Below the pieces are notes generated by a model, which was not told the DNA's origin, did not search any database, and saw only the letters and a list, made by a program, of their open reading frames with translations. From Synechococcales cyanobacterium 340R_concoct_173_sub (GTDB lineage Bacteria > Cyanobacteriota > Cyanobacteriia > Leptolyngbyales > Leptolyngbyaceae): 14,357 bases of DNA. The translations under genes and the position numbers were made by a program. The first letter of the stretch is position 1. Each line of letters begins with the position of its first letter. Below are positions 1-8,700 of this stretch, piece by piece. The DNA is taken from NCBI GenBank assembly GCA_025354065.1, contig JANXNM010000476.1, forward strand, positions 1 to 14,357. The letters run 5' to 3'.

Positions 1-231
1 GTTAGTCCTTCAAGTATTTCTGATTTTCATCTTGCTCATGGACAATTTCTCGATTATCGTTATGCTTTAGAGGAAGTGGAACCCGATCGTATTTTGTATC
101 TAGCAGTTCCTAAAAAAGCATATGATTCCTTCTTTTCATTGCAGTTTATTCAACAAGTGGTGCAACGCAGTCAGATTAGATTAATTGTCTATGACACAGA
201 TGAGGTGAAAATAACAAAATGGATAAAGTAG
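1..231 (+). CDS. xisH: XisH family protein, 3' end (partial)
   Basis: The window opens inside this gene, and frame 1 is open from the first base to the TAG at 229-231. The 76 visible residues include SPSISDFHLAHGQFLDYR, EVEPDRILYLAVPKKAYDSF and a C-terminal LIVYD...ITKWIK, which match the C-terminal half of XisH as I know the family. XisH was named for a role in controlling excision of the fdxN element in heterocystous cyanobacteria, but xisHI pairs are common in cyanobacteria with no such element nearby. The family is thought to have a PD-(D/E)XK nuclease-like fold. The catalytic E-x-K region would lie just before base 1, so activity cannot be judged here. The stop lies 13 nt inside xisI, which implies translational coupling. 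Confidence 0.88.
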   Translation, partial: VSPSSISDFHLAHGQFLDYRYALEEVEPDRILYLAVPKKAYDSFFSLQFIQQVVQRSQIRLIVYDTDEVKITKWIK

Positions 232-572
232 AACTCTATCGCCAACATATTCAGAAACTATTGAGCGATCGGGCAGAGCGATCAATGCAAAATTCTATCC
301 AAAATTCGATGAATGTAGAGGCCCAGACGGTTTTCGATCGTGAGGACGATCATTATCAACTTGTTTACGTTGGCTGGAAACGCAATGGTAGCCGGGATTA
401 TGGCTGTTTACTTCATTTAGATATTAAGGATAATAAAATCTGGATTCAGTATGATGGAACTGAAGGTGGAATTGCTTATAAATTGCTGGAATTAGGGGTT
501 CCGAGGACTGATATTGTGTTGGGCTATCAGCCCCCTGAAATTAGGATACATTCTGAATTTGCTGTTGTTTAA
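219..572 (+). CDS. xisI: XisI family protein
   Basis: This 117-residue protein has the full length usual for XisI. The family signature is clear: an N-terminal helix (MDKVELYRQHIQKLL), a central DREDDHYQLVYVGW block, the hydrophobic strand HLDIKDNKIWIQYDGTE, and a C-terminal LGVPRTDIVLGYQPPEIR. The ATG lies inside the last codons of xisH (13-nt overlap), and a GAGGTG stretch about 13 nt upstream is a possible ribosome binding site. XisI is the partner of XisH. The molecular activity of the pair is not established, and no excision element or integrase is visible here. The stop is only 18 nt from the convergent rca stop, with no hairpin terminator between them, so the two transcripts probably overlap at their 3' ends. 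Confidence 0.92.
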   Translation: MDKVELYRQHIQKLLSDRAERSMQNSIQNSMNVEAQTVFDREDDHYQLVYVGWKRNGSRDYGCLLHLDIKDNKIWIQYDGTEGGIAYKLLELGVPRTDIVLGYQPPEIRIHSEFAVV

Positions 573-590
573 TGGCCTTGAATGATTGTT

Positions 591-1844
591 TTACGATCGC
601 TGCACCATCATTTCCGTCAGGCGCGATCGTCCTTGTTTGCTAATTCCAACTAAACGAATGTAATCCCGATCATGTTCCATTAAACAAGTTTCTAAAGCCG
701 CGATCGCATCACTAGCATTGCCTTCAAAGGTTCCATAACAAGTCCAAGATCCGGTTTGGAAGCGCCGTTTATCGACATATTCAATGCCCACCCGATCGCC
801 TTGGCTTAAAATTCGATTGATTTCGCTGACGACATCAAAGGTGAGACGAGTATTTGAGCTTTGACCGATCGGGCTAAACGATTGAGGGCTAGAAGCTTGA
901 GGCGTTGGAGAATGATTTACGGGTTCAGACGATGACCTTTGGTTGGTCGGATACGATCGGGGTTTAATGCCTTGATTATATTCTTCAACCAAACGGAGTT
1001 CTTGAATTCGTCTTTGCTCACGAACAATAGAATTGCCTACTTCAATCAAATGATTCAATCCAAAATCAGGACTTTTGAATTCTGGTGGTTTTTCATTTGA
1101 ATTGACGATTCTATTTGATAAGCCATCTAAACCGACTGTACGAATGAATTCGGAAACCTGTTCATCATAGAGCCGCGATCGCAATGCACCATAGAAATCG
1201 ATCGATTGGGTGGGGAAAATATCAATCAGCGTTGCAACATCACCTTCACTCACGCGATCTCCCGAAAATATCCCAAACACAATGCCAATCCGATCGTCCC
1301 GCGTGGGTTCCCAATAGTATTTCTCCATTCGGCCATCTCGAACCAATGGCGCATACAAGGTCGAAAAATCATTTCCCGTGACAATAATGGGAATGCGTTG
1401 AGTCGGAGATGCGTCATAGCTGCCAGGAAGTTGCACATTGGTTGGGGTGTCGGCAATGTTCATCAAAGTGCCATTAACCAATTGTGTATTCACGGTGTAT
1501 TGAGTCATTTGATCGACACGTCCAATGCCCGCATCAATATCCTGAATGACCAAGACTGCCATCTTCCCGCGCACCTTGACCATTTCGCCTGCTTCCCGAT
1601 AGCGCATTCGGATTAGCCGTGCCGGATCGCCTGCATCAGGACTTTCGAGTTCGCCCGCTGACATTTGCACGACCAAAAGGCCCATTTTCTCAAATACCAG
1701 ATCGCACTGAAAGGTTTTTCCTTCTCCCTTACGACCGTGAACACCGAGAATTAAGGGGACTTTGACGTTGGGGAGGTTGAGATAATTTTTGGTGATGTGA
1801 ATGGCGAGCTTTTCGAGGAACGCGGGTGCGATGTAGAACGCCAT
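591..1844 (-). CDS. rca: Rubisco activase with C-terminal SSUL (RbcS-like) domain
   Basis: This 417-residue AAA+ ATPase would remodel Rubisco to release inhibitory sugar phosphates. Residues 30-290 are the AAA+ module: Walker A GRKGEGKT at 37-44, Walker B VLVIQDID at 97-104, a sensor-1 strand IIVTGND at 153-159, and candidate arginine fingers in VRDGRMEK (R169, R172). Residues about 292-334 form a Ser/Pro/Gln-rich linker. Residues about 336-417 are an SSUL domain like those in CcmM, with VDKRRFQTGSW followed by ALETCLMEHDRDYIRLVGI. This domain is found in cyanobacterial Rca and recruits the enzyme to Rubisco in carboxysomes. Two cysteines, C369 and C387, sit 18 residues apart, which from memory is the spacing of the redox-active pair in CcmM SSUL1. 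The gene starts 32 nt after merR and converges with xisI. The start codon ATG fits the family N-terminus, although its ribosome binding site is weak. Confidence 0.95.
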   Translation of the reverse strand: MAFYIAPAFLEKLAIHITKNYLNLPNVKVPLILGVHGRKGEGKTFQCDLVFEKMGLLVVQMSAGELESPDAGDPARLIRMRYREAGEMVKVRGKMAVLVIQDIDAGIGRVDQMTQYTVNTQLVNGTLMNIADTPTNVQLPGSYDASPTQRIPIIVTGNDFSTLYAPLVRDGRMEKYYWEPTRDDRIGIVFGIFSGDRVSEGDVATLIDIFPTQSIDFYGALRSRLYDEQVSEFIRTVGLDGLSNRIVNSNEKPPEFKSPDFGLNHLIEVGNSIVREQRRIQELRLVEEYNQGIKPRSYPTNQRSSSEPVNHSPTPQASSPQSFSPIGQSSNTRLTFDVVSEINRILSQGDRVGIEYVDKRRFQTGSWTCYGTFEGNASDAIAALETCLMEHDRDYIRLVGISKQGRSRLTEMMVQRS

Positions 1845-1870
1845 GACGAGACCGATCGAAGTACGAATTA

Positions 1871-1879
1871 ATTATATCA
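1871..1879 (-). promoter_or_regulatory. Candidate extended -10 element for rca
   Basis: On the minus strand the bases read TGATATAAT, a perfect extended -10 (TGnTATAAT) in which the TGA is also the merR stop codon. The rca ATG is 26 nt downstream of the hexamer, which leaves room for a 5' leader of about 20 nt. The -35 region 17 bp upstream (TTAGCG) is poor, as is common when an extended -10 is present. It suggests rca can be transcribed on its own as well as by read-through from merR. This is inferred from sequence only. Confidence 0.45.
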
Positions 1880-2308
1880 GGTCAGAGAGACGGCGCTAAT
1901 GTGTTGACAAATCGTGGGATCGCTTGAAGCAGTGGGCGGAATTTTTGAGACCCGATCGCGAAAGATTTCTAGTTCTTGTTTAAAGGCGATCGCACTTTGA
2001 ATTTGTTGTTCTAAATGTTCAATTTTTTCATTTAGTAATTTGTCAACCAAACTACAAGGTGATTCTCCTGTGCTGCGAAAGTTCAGAATGTTTTGAATAT
2101 CTGCCAAACTGAAGTTTAGCGCCTGCGCTTTTTTAATAAATTGAACTTGTTGTAGTGTTTCAGGGCTGTAGTAACGGTAATTATTGGCCGCACGATCGAT
2201 CGGGATGATTAAGCCCAAACTTTCGTAATAGCGTAAGGTGCCGACGGAGACTTGCGATCGTTTGGCGAGTTCTCCAATTTTGAGCGGTTGAGCAGTAGTT
2301 GTATTCAT
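1877..2308 (-). CDS. MerR-family transcriptional regulator, heavy-metal-sensor type
   Basis: This 143-residue protein is close in length to ZntR, CueR and MerR. Residues 8-78 are the winged helix-turn-helix: LKIGELAKRSQVSVGTLRYYE, then the wing NNYRYYSPETLQQVQFIKKA and LNFSLADIQNIL. A dimerisation helix covers about 86-120. It has only two cysteines. C85 (SPCSLV) matches the first ligand of mercury MerR, and C134 (TICQHI) lies in the C-terminal metal-loop region. The middle cysteine of mercury MerR, just after the dimerisation helix, is absent, so the inducer (metal, redox or other) cannot be named. The ATG is preceded by GGAA at 8 nt. Upstream lies a promoter with MerR operator geometry, so it is probably autoregulated. 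The next gene in the same direction is rca. Confidence 0.9.
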   Translation of the reverse strand: MNTTTAQPLKIGELAKRSQVSVGTLRYYESLGLIIPIDRAANNYRYYSPETLQQVQFIKKAQALNFSLADIQNILNFRSTGESPCSLVDKLLNEKIEHLEQQIQSAIAFKQELEIFRDRVSKIPPTASSDPTICQHISAVSLT

Positions 2309-2334
2309 AGTTAACGTTCCGATCGTACTTTTCT

Positions 2335-2366
2335 ACTATAAACCCTATAGCCAGCTAGAGAGTCAA
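2335..2366 (-). promoter_or_regulatory. MerR-type promoter/operator reading into merR
   Basis: On the minus strand a -35 TTGACT (2361-2366) and a -10 TATAGT (2335-2340) are separated by 20 bp, the overlong spacing that MerR-family activators correct by distorting DNA. The spacer holds a dyad: 8 of the 10 base pairs between 2342-2351 and 2354-2363 match around the centre 2352/2353 (core CTAGC-TG-GCTAT). The -10 lies 26 nt upstream of the merR ATG. The direction is towards merR and rca and away from the efflux operon, so it suggests autoregulation and does not make the pump a target. Confidence 0.72.
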
Positions 2367-2393
2367 GGGAGCTAATCCCAGAATAAATTACGG

Positions 2394-2547
2394 TAAGGAA
2401 TGAGGATTTAATACGATCGGTAGACTTCTTAAATTATCCCGTTGGGCTTGCCGTGCCTCAAACCTAACAAGAAGTTTGGAGTATCCAGATTAACCCTTAA
2501 AAATAATTAACCCTTAAAAACCAATCTTATAAAATCCTCGTTCCTTA
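2394..2547. mobile_element. Candidate MITE-like element bounded by 28-bp inverted repeats
   Basis: The 28 bases at 2394-2421 match the reverse complement of 2520-2547 at 24 positions (outer ends TAAGGAA and TTCCTTA). The interior is 98 bp, non-coding and AT-rich. It holds a 17-bp-period tandem repeat (2489-2520) and a nested 7-bp inverted repeat (ACTTCTT at 2424-2430 with AAGAAGT at 2469-2475). Both outer ends are TA, so the element could be a 150-bp insertion at a TA target of the kind made by IS630/Tc1-type transposases. Because the TA also belongs to the inverted repeat, this cannot be decided from one copy. No transposase is present. It may instead act as a long RNA hairpin after the efflux operon. 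Confidence 0.5.
2489..2520. repeat. Two 15-bp direct repeats with a 17-bp period
   Basis: The 15-mer ATTAACCCTTAAAAA occurs at 2489-2503 and again, identical, at 2506-2520. Each copy contains TTAA-CCC-TTAA, an imperfect palindrome. The pair lies just inside the right arm of the inverted-repeat element and may be part of its structure. Confidence 0.7.
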
Positions 2548-2619
2548 AAGTCGCGATCGATCCGATTACAACTGCTTTGCGAAGGTCACTTGCAGATGTA
2601 CTCTTGGTCACGATTGCTC

Positions 2620-5600
2620 TTAAGCTCTCGGTTGTTGGCGCACTCCGGGATGGAAGGTTGTCAGCTTTGGCTGAAGCATTTTTTCACGCCATGCTTCCAT
2701 ATAGGTATAGAACACAGGGGTAAGGTACAGTGTCACAATCTGTGAGAATAGTAATCCGCCCACGATCGCAATACCCAATGGTCGTCGCGATTCAGATCCT
2801 GTTCCGGTCCCCAATGCGATCGGCAGTGTTCCCATTAATGCAGCCATAGTCGTCATCATAATCGGACGAAATCGTACAATACAAGCCTCATGAATAGCTT
2901 CCAATGGAGTTTTTCCGGCATCTCGTTGACGCTCGATCGCAAAATCTACGAGCATGATGCCATTCTTTTTAACAATGCCTACGAGTAGAATGATGCCAAT
3001 AAAAGAGTAAAGATTGAGTTCCACTTGGAAAATCAATAGTGTGAGTAAGGCTCCAAAACCCGCTGAGGGTAAGCCTGATAGAATAGTTAGTGGGTGAATG
3101 AAGTCTTCGTACAGTACACCTAAAATCAAATAAATCACGACGATCGATAGTAATAACAATCCACCTAAATCATTGAATGATTGTTGGAAGACCTGCGTTG
3201 ATCCTTGAAAACTTGTAGTGACGCTGTTCGGTAATACTTCCTGAGCTGCTTGTTTGATTGCTACAGTTGCATCGCTGAGAGAAGTCCCAGGCAGTGTATC
3301 GAAGGAAATCGTCGCTGAAGGTAAGCCTGATAAGTGGTTTACGGTGAGTGGTCCAACGCCTTGTTCAATGCTAGCGATCGCACTTAAGGGAATAGATTCA
3401 CCCTTATTCGATCGGACATAAAGCATTGACAGCGCCTTTGCGTCACGTTGATACTCTGGCAATAGTTCCATGACGACTGTATATTGATTGTCTGGTTTGT
3501 AAATTGTCGAAACTTGACCCCCGCTATAGGCATTGCTGAGAGTGTTCTGGACTTGGGCAGCGGTGATATTGAGAGTGGCGGCTTTATTTTGATCAACTTT
3601 GACTTGGACTTGAGGGGTGCGAAGTTGCAAGTCACTATCAACCCCACGCATTCCTGGTAAAGATTTTACCTTTTCTACTAGAATTGGTACTGATTGGCGG
3701 AGATCTTCGAGATTAAGACTTTGCAATGTAAATTGATATTGAGAATTGGTTTGTTGACCCCCGATCGGGATAGCCGCAGGCGATCGGAGAAAAGCTTGAA
3801 TACCAGGGACACCGCGAAATTGTTTGTTTAATCCTTGAATGACTTCATCGGCACTGAGAGTCCTTTCAGGAAAAGGCTTGAGACGAACATTAAGCCGTCC
3901 GGAGTTGACAGAAGCATTAGGACCGCTGGCTCCGACGACAGAATTAAGGGCATCAATGTTTGGGTCTTTACGAAGGATATCGACGATCGCCTGTTGTTTG
4001 AGCAGCATATCCTCGAAGGAAATGTCTTGGGCGGCTTTGGTATTGCCCATGAGTTGCCCCGTATCTTCGTTAGGAATAAAACCTTTCGGGACTAAGATAA
4101 AAAGATAGATGGTTAAAATTAGCAGAATGACAGAGCTAAACATTGTCAATCGACGATGACTCAAAATAGCCTCTAATGTCCATTCGTAGCCTTTGAGTAA
4201 TTGATTAAATCCATCTTCTGCGAGTCGGTAGAAAAAACCTCTGCGCTGATGATGAGACGAGCGTAAAAACCGACTACAAAGCATCGGCGTTAAGGTCAGA
4301 GATACAAATCCTGAAACCAAAATAGCAACAGAAATAGTAATGGCAAATTCATGGAAGAGACGACCAATCAATCCACTCATGAAGATAATTGGAATGAATA
4401 CGGCAACCAATGAGAGCGTCATTGAGATAATCGTAAAACTAATTTCCCGTGATCCTTTCAAGGCGGCTTCTAAGGGTTCCTCTCCCATTTCTCGGTGCCG
4501 CACAATATTTTCCAAAACCACGATCGCATCATCAATGACAAACCCTACTGAAAGCGTTAACGCCATTAATGAAAGGTTATTTAGGGAAAATCCCAATAGA
4601 TACATCACAGCAAAGGTTGCGACAATTGCGATCGGTAATGCCACACTGGGAATCAATGTTGCGGTAATATCTCGTAGAAATATGAATATTACGAGAATCA
4701 CTAATACGATTGAAAGTAGCAATGTAAATTTTACATCATCGACAGAAGCACGAACCGATTTAGAACGATCGTAAAAAACACCAAGCTCAATAGATTTTGG
4801 GATTTGATTACGAAGGTTTGGCAACATTTGCTTTACCGTATCAACAATTTCAACGGTATTCGCGTTGGGCTGAGGCTGAATGGCTAGAACGATCGCAGGT
4901 TGATTGGCAATATTTTTATCATTGTAGCGATTAGAAACTTTATTGTTTTGCACATCATCAGTGACTTTGGCAACATCCTGAAGCCGGATTGCTGAACCGT
5001 TTTTGTAAGAAACAATTAGCGATCGAAAGCCATTGGCATCCAGCAATTGACCGTTAGCTTGAACGAGATAACTCCTGTTTTTATCGGACAAATTGCCTGT
5101 CGGTAACTCCACATTTCCTTGTTGAATCGCCGATCGCACTTGATCGAGTCCTATATTCTTCGCGGCCAAGGCATTTGGATCAAGTTGTACCCGAACAGCA
5201 TATTGCTTTTGTCCAAAAATCTGAACCTGCGCCACGCCATTGATCATTGAAATGGGTTGGGCAATCGTGATTTCAGCCGCCTCATTTACACTAGAAATAG
5301 GTAATGTTTGAGAATAGAGATAGAGAAAAAGAATCGGCGAAGCGGAAGGATTTACCTTTCGGTAAGATGGTGGTCTGGGCATTCCGGCAGGCAATTGTCC
5401 AGCAACAGCAGCGATCGCCGATTGCACATCTTTTGCGGCATCATCGACACGACGACTAAAGTCAAATTGCAATGAGATATTTGTGCTGCCTGTAGAGCTA
5501 GTGGAATTAAAAGAATTAAGTCCTGCGATCGTGGTGAATTGCCGCTCTAATGGTCCTGCAACCGCCGATGCCATAGTTTCTGGCGTAGCTCCCGGAAGGC

Positions 5601-5748
5601 TGGCGGAGACACTGACGAAGGGATATTCTACGCGAGGTAGTGCACTAATGGGCAGCAGTACATAACTCATCAACCCAAAAATCACGATGCCCAACATGAT
5701 TAAGGTGGTCATTACGGGCCGACGAATGAACAGAGCGGAGACGTTCAT
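2620..5748 (-). CDS. RND efflux permease, MdtB/MdtC-like (second permease)
   Basis: This 1042-residue inner-membrane proton-driven pump subunit has the full length usual for the HAE-type RND family. It begins with the typical cytoplasmic helix and first membrane segment (FIRRPVMTTLIMLGIVIFG). The periplasmic porter domain follows, then membrane segments 2-6 from about 341 to 487. The proton-relay pair D406-D407 sits in VGFVIDDAIVVLENIVRH, and the matching lysines are in GIVKKNGIML (K927-K928). The second porter domain is about 555-860, and the C-terminal membrane bundle runs to about 1020. The start ATG overlaps the stop of the upstream permease (ATGA) and has GGGAG 6 nt before it, so translation should be coupled. 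Having two different permeases in tandem suggests a mixed trimer like MdtBC. It lacks the methionine cluster of CusA-type metal pumps as far as I can see. The substrate is unknown. Confidence 0.95.
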   Translation of the reverse strand: MNVSALFIRRPVMTTLIMLGIVIFGLMSYVLLPISALPRVEYPFVSVSASLPGATPETMASAVAGPLERQFTTIAGLNSFNSTSSTGSTNISLQFDFSRRVDDAAKDVQSAIAAVAGQLPAGMPRPPSYRKVNPSASPILFLYLYSQTLPISSVNEAAEITIAQPISMINGVAQVQIFGQKQYAVRVQLDPNALAAKNIGLDQVRSAIQQGNVELPTGNLSDKNRSYLVQANGQLLDANGFRSLIVSYKNGSAIRLQDVAKVTDDVQNNKVSNRYNDKNIANQPAIVLAIQPQPNANTVEIVDTVKQMLPNLRNQIPKSIELGVFYDRSKSVRASVDDVKFTLLLSIVLVILVIFIFLRDITATLIPSVALPIAIVATFAVMYLLGFSLNNLSLMALTLSVGFVIDDAIVVLENIVRHREMGEEPLEAALKGSREISFTIISMTLSLVAVFIPIIFMSGLIGRLFHEFAITISVAILVSGFVSLTLTPMLCSRFLRSSHHQRRGFFYRLAEDGFNQLLKGYEWTLEAILSHRRLTMFSSVILLILTIYLFILVPKGFIPNEDTGQLMGNTKAAQDISFEDMLLKQQAIVDILRKDPNIDALNSVVGASGPNASVNSGRLNVRLKPFPERTLSADEVIQGLNKQFRGVPGIQAFLRSPAAIPIGGQQTNSQYQFTLQSLNLEDLRQSVPILVEKVKSLPGMRGVDSDLQLRTPQVQVKVDQNKAATLNITAAQVQNTLSNAYSGGQVSTIYKPDNQYTVVMELLPEYQRDAKALSMLYVRSNKGESIPLSAIASIEQGVGPLTVNHLSGLPSATISFDTLPGTSLSDATVAIKQAAQEVLPNSVTTSFQGSTQVFQQSFNDLGGLLLLSIVVIYLILGVLYEDFIHPLTILSGLPSAGFGALLTLLIFQVELNLYSFIGIILLVGIVKKNGIMLVDFAIERQRDAGKTPLEAIHEACIVRFRPIMMTTMAALMGTLPIALGTGTGSESRRPLGIAIVGGLLFSQIVTLYLTPVFYTYMEAWREKMLQPKLTTFHPGVRQQPRA

Positions 5749-8700
5749 GAATTACTCCCTTGACGGTCAGATGTTGCAAACAGTCTCTGCCACTTCGATC
5801 GGCCTAGCTTTTTGCGCCATGCTTCCATGTAGATGTAGAACACAGGCGTAAGGTATAGGGTTAAAATCTGCGAGAATACCAAACCACCGACCACTGCTAT
5901 TCCCAATGGTCTTCGAGATGCCGATCCTGCTCCAAACCCGATGGCGATAGGCAATGTTCCCATCAATGCAGCCATAGTCGTCATCATAATCGGACGGAAC
6001 CTCACGAGACAGGCTTGATAGATGGCTTCAGAGGGCTTTTTGCCTTGATCTCGTTGGGCTTCGATCGCAAAGTCCACCATCATGATCCCATTCTTTTTGA
6101 CAATACCAACAAGTAACATAATGCCGATGAATGAGTAAACATTGAGTTCAACATGGAAGAATAATAGGGTTAGTAATGCTCCAAATCCCGCAGAAGGCAA
6201 TCCAGAAAGAATCGTAATCGGATGAATAAAATCCTCATACAGAATCCCCAGAATTAAGTAGATTACCAAAATTGCAATCAACAGCAAGAACAACAAGTTT
6301 GGCAATGAACTTTGGAATACCTCACTAGCACCTTGGAAACTAGTAACGATGTTATCGGGAAGTGTGCTTTGAACGAGATTATCGATCGCTGTATTCGCCT
6401 CTCCCAGAGAGATTCCATTCGCAAGGTTAAATGAAACAGTCGCCGCATTCATTCGTCCCATATGGTTAATCATCAGCGGTGCCGTACCGGGTGCGATCGA
6501 CACAAATGTGCTGAGGGGAATCGCTACATTACCGCCTGAATTCCCATTTTGGGTATTATTTGGCGTATTAATGTATAGCTTCATGAGTGAGGCAGGATCT
6601 TGCTGATATTGAGGGTCAAGTTCCAAAATCACCTTGTACTCATTACTCGCGCCGTAAATGGTCGAAACTTGGTATGTTCCGTAGGCATTACGTAAAGTGT
6701 TTTCTAGTTGTTGTGTCGTGATACTCAGTGCAGCGGCTTTATCCCGATCGATATTCAGAATCACCTGCGATGTCATTTGCAAATCACTATTCACATCTTG
6801 AATTTGAGTAAGATCTTTCAAACTCTTCAAAAGATCTGGTACGTAATCATTCAATGCTTTATTATCTGAACTTTGGAGCGTGAGTTGGTAGAGTCCGGTA
6901 GTTTGCTGGGTACCGATCGGGATAGCAGGTGGATTTTGCAAAAAGACCTGAATGCCGGGAATAGTGGCAAGTTGCGATCGTAGCGTTTCAATTACTTCCC
7001 CCGCGCTAGCCTGACGATGCGATCGTTCTTTCAACCGAATAAACAAGCTTCCCGAATTTTCTGCCACTGCCGCCCCACTGCCCGTCGCACTCGACCCCGC
7101 TCCAATATTTGAGTTCACCGCATCCACATTGGGATCCTGACGAATCATCGCAACCGCTTCCTCTTGGTGTCGCACAAGGTTGTCAAACGAGGCATCCTGG
7201 GTCGCTTGGGTCACGCCAATAATCTGTCCGGTATCTTCACTAGGAATGAATCCCTTCGGAACTACAGCAAACAAACCCACGGTCACAAACAACATCACTG
7301 TCGCCAAAATCATAGTGGTGCGATGATATTTCAGTGCAACTTTTAAACTCCGATCGTATAGTCCTAAAATCCGATCGAAAATAGCTTCAGAGGTCTGATA
7401 TAAGCGACTTTGCCGCGAATGATCGACAGGTCGTAAAAATCGACTGCACAACATTGGGGTTAAACTTAAGGAAACAAAACCTGAAACGAGGATAGAAACA
7501 GCGATCGTCACGGCAAATTCATGAAAGAGTCGTCCGAGTAATCCCGACATAAATAACATGGGAATGAATACTGCAACTAACGAAAGTGTCATCGATAAAA
7601 TCGTAAATCCGATTTCACGGGAGCCATTTAAGGAAGCCTCCATGGGACTTTCTCCCATTTCCATATGGCGGACGATGTTTTCTAGCATGACGATCGCATC
7701 ATCAACTACAAATCCTACAGAGAGCGTCAATGCCATCATGGATAAATTATCCAAGGAATAGTTTAAGGAATGCATAACGGCAAATGTCCCAATCAGCGAA
7801 ATCGGGACTGCAAGGCTGGGAATGACCGTGGCAGAGAGGTTTCGGAGGAATAGGAAAATTACTAATATGACTAAACAGATGGTCAAAATTAATGTAAATC
7901 TTACATCATCGACAGATTCACGAATGGTTTGAGACGCATCATAAAGAATGCCAATTTCAACCGAGCCAGGTATTTGTTCCTTCAGGGTGGGAAGTAGTTT
8001 TTTAATAGTATCAACTACTTCTACGGTATTCGTTCCAGGTTGGCGCTGAATTGTGAGAATGATCGATCGGGTATCGTTAAACCAGCTAGCAATATTTGTA
8101 TTTTCAACACTGTCCAGTACGCGACCCAGTTGTTCTAAATAAATCGGTGTGCCTTCTTTATATGCGACGATCAATTTACGATAGGCTGCGGCATCTTGGA
8201 GTTGGCCATTGGTTTGAATCGTAGAGTTTTTGAATTTCCCCGATAGACTTCCTGTAGGTAAGTTGACATTTCCCTGTTGAATCGCCGTCTGTACTTGGTC
8301 GAGACCGATTTGGCGACTGGCGAGTAATTGCGGATCGAGTTGGACTCTGGCAGCATATTTCTGGGAGCCGTAGAGTTGCACTTGCGCAACGCCATTGATG
8401 GTCGAGAGCTTTTGAGCGAGATAGGTTTGGGCGAAGTTATCGATTTGAGAAAGAGGCAGTGTAGGAGAATTTAGATACAGATACAAAATCGGCTGATCGG
8501 CTGGATTGACTTTACTGTAAGTGGGAGGGCTTGGTAAATCGTTCGGGACTTGTCCTGAAGCGGCAGCGATCGCAGCAGCGACATCCTGAGCGGCATCGTC
8601 AATGCTACGGCTTAAATTAAATTGCAGCGTGAGTTGTGTTTTCCCCAATGTGCTTGTTGAATTTAAAGTATCAAGTCCAGCAATGCTAGAAAATTGTTTT

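Noticed and set aside
1206..1616. 136-codon plus-strand frame inside rca
   Set aside because: It is antisense to the AAA+ domain. The translated sequence is unlike a folded protein, and the rca frame accounts for the region.
4340..4774. 144-codon open frame on the plus strand inside the second RND permease
   Set aside because: It lies antisense to a highly conserved membrane-segment region, its content mirrors the permease codons, and it has no recognisable domain or ribosome binding site.
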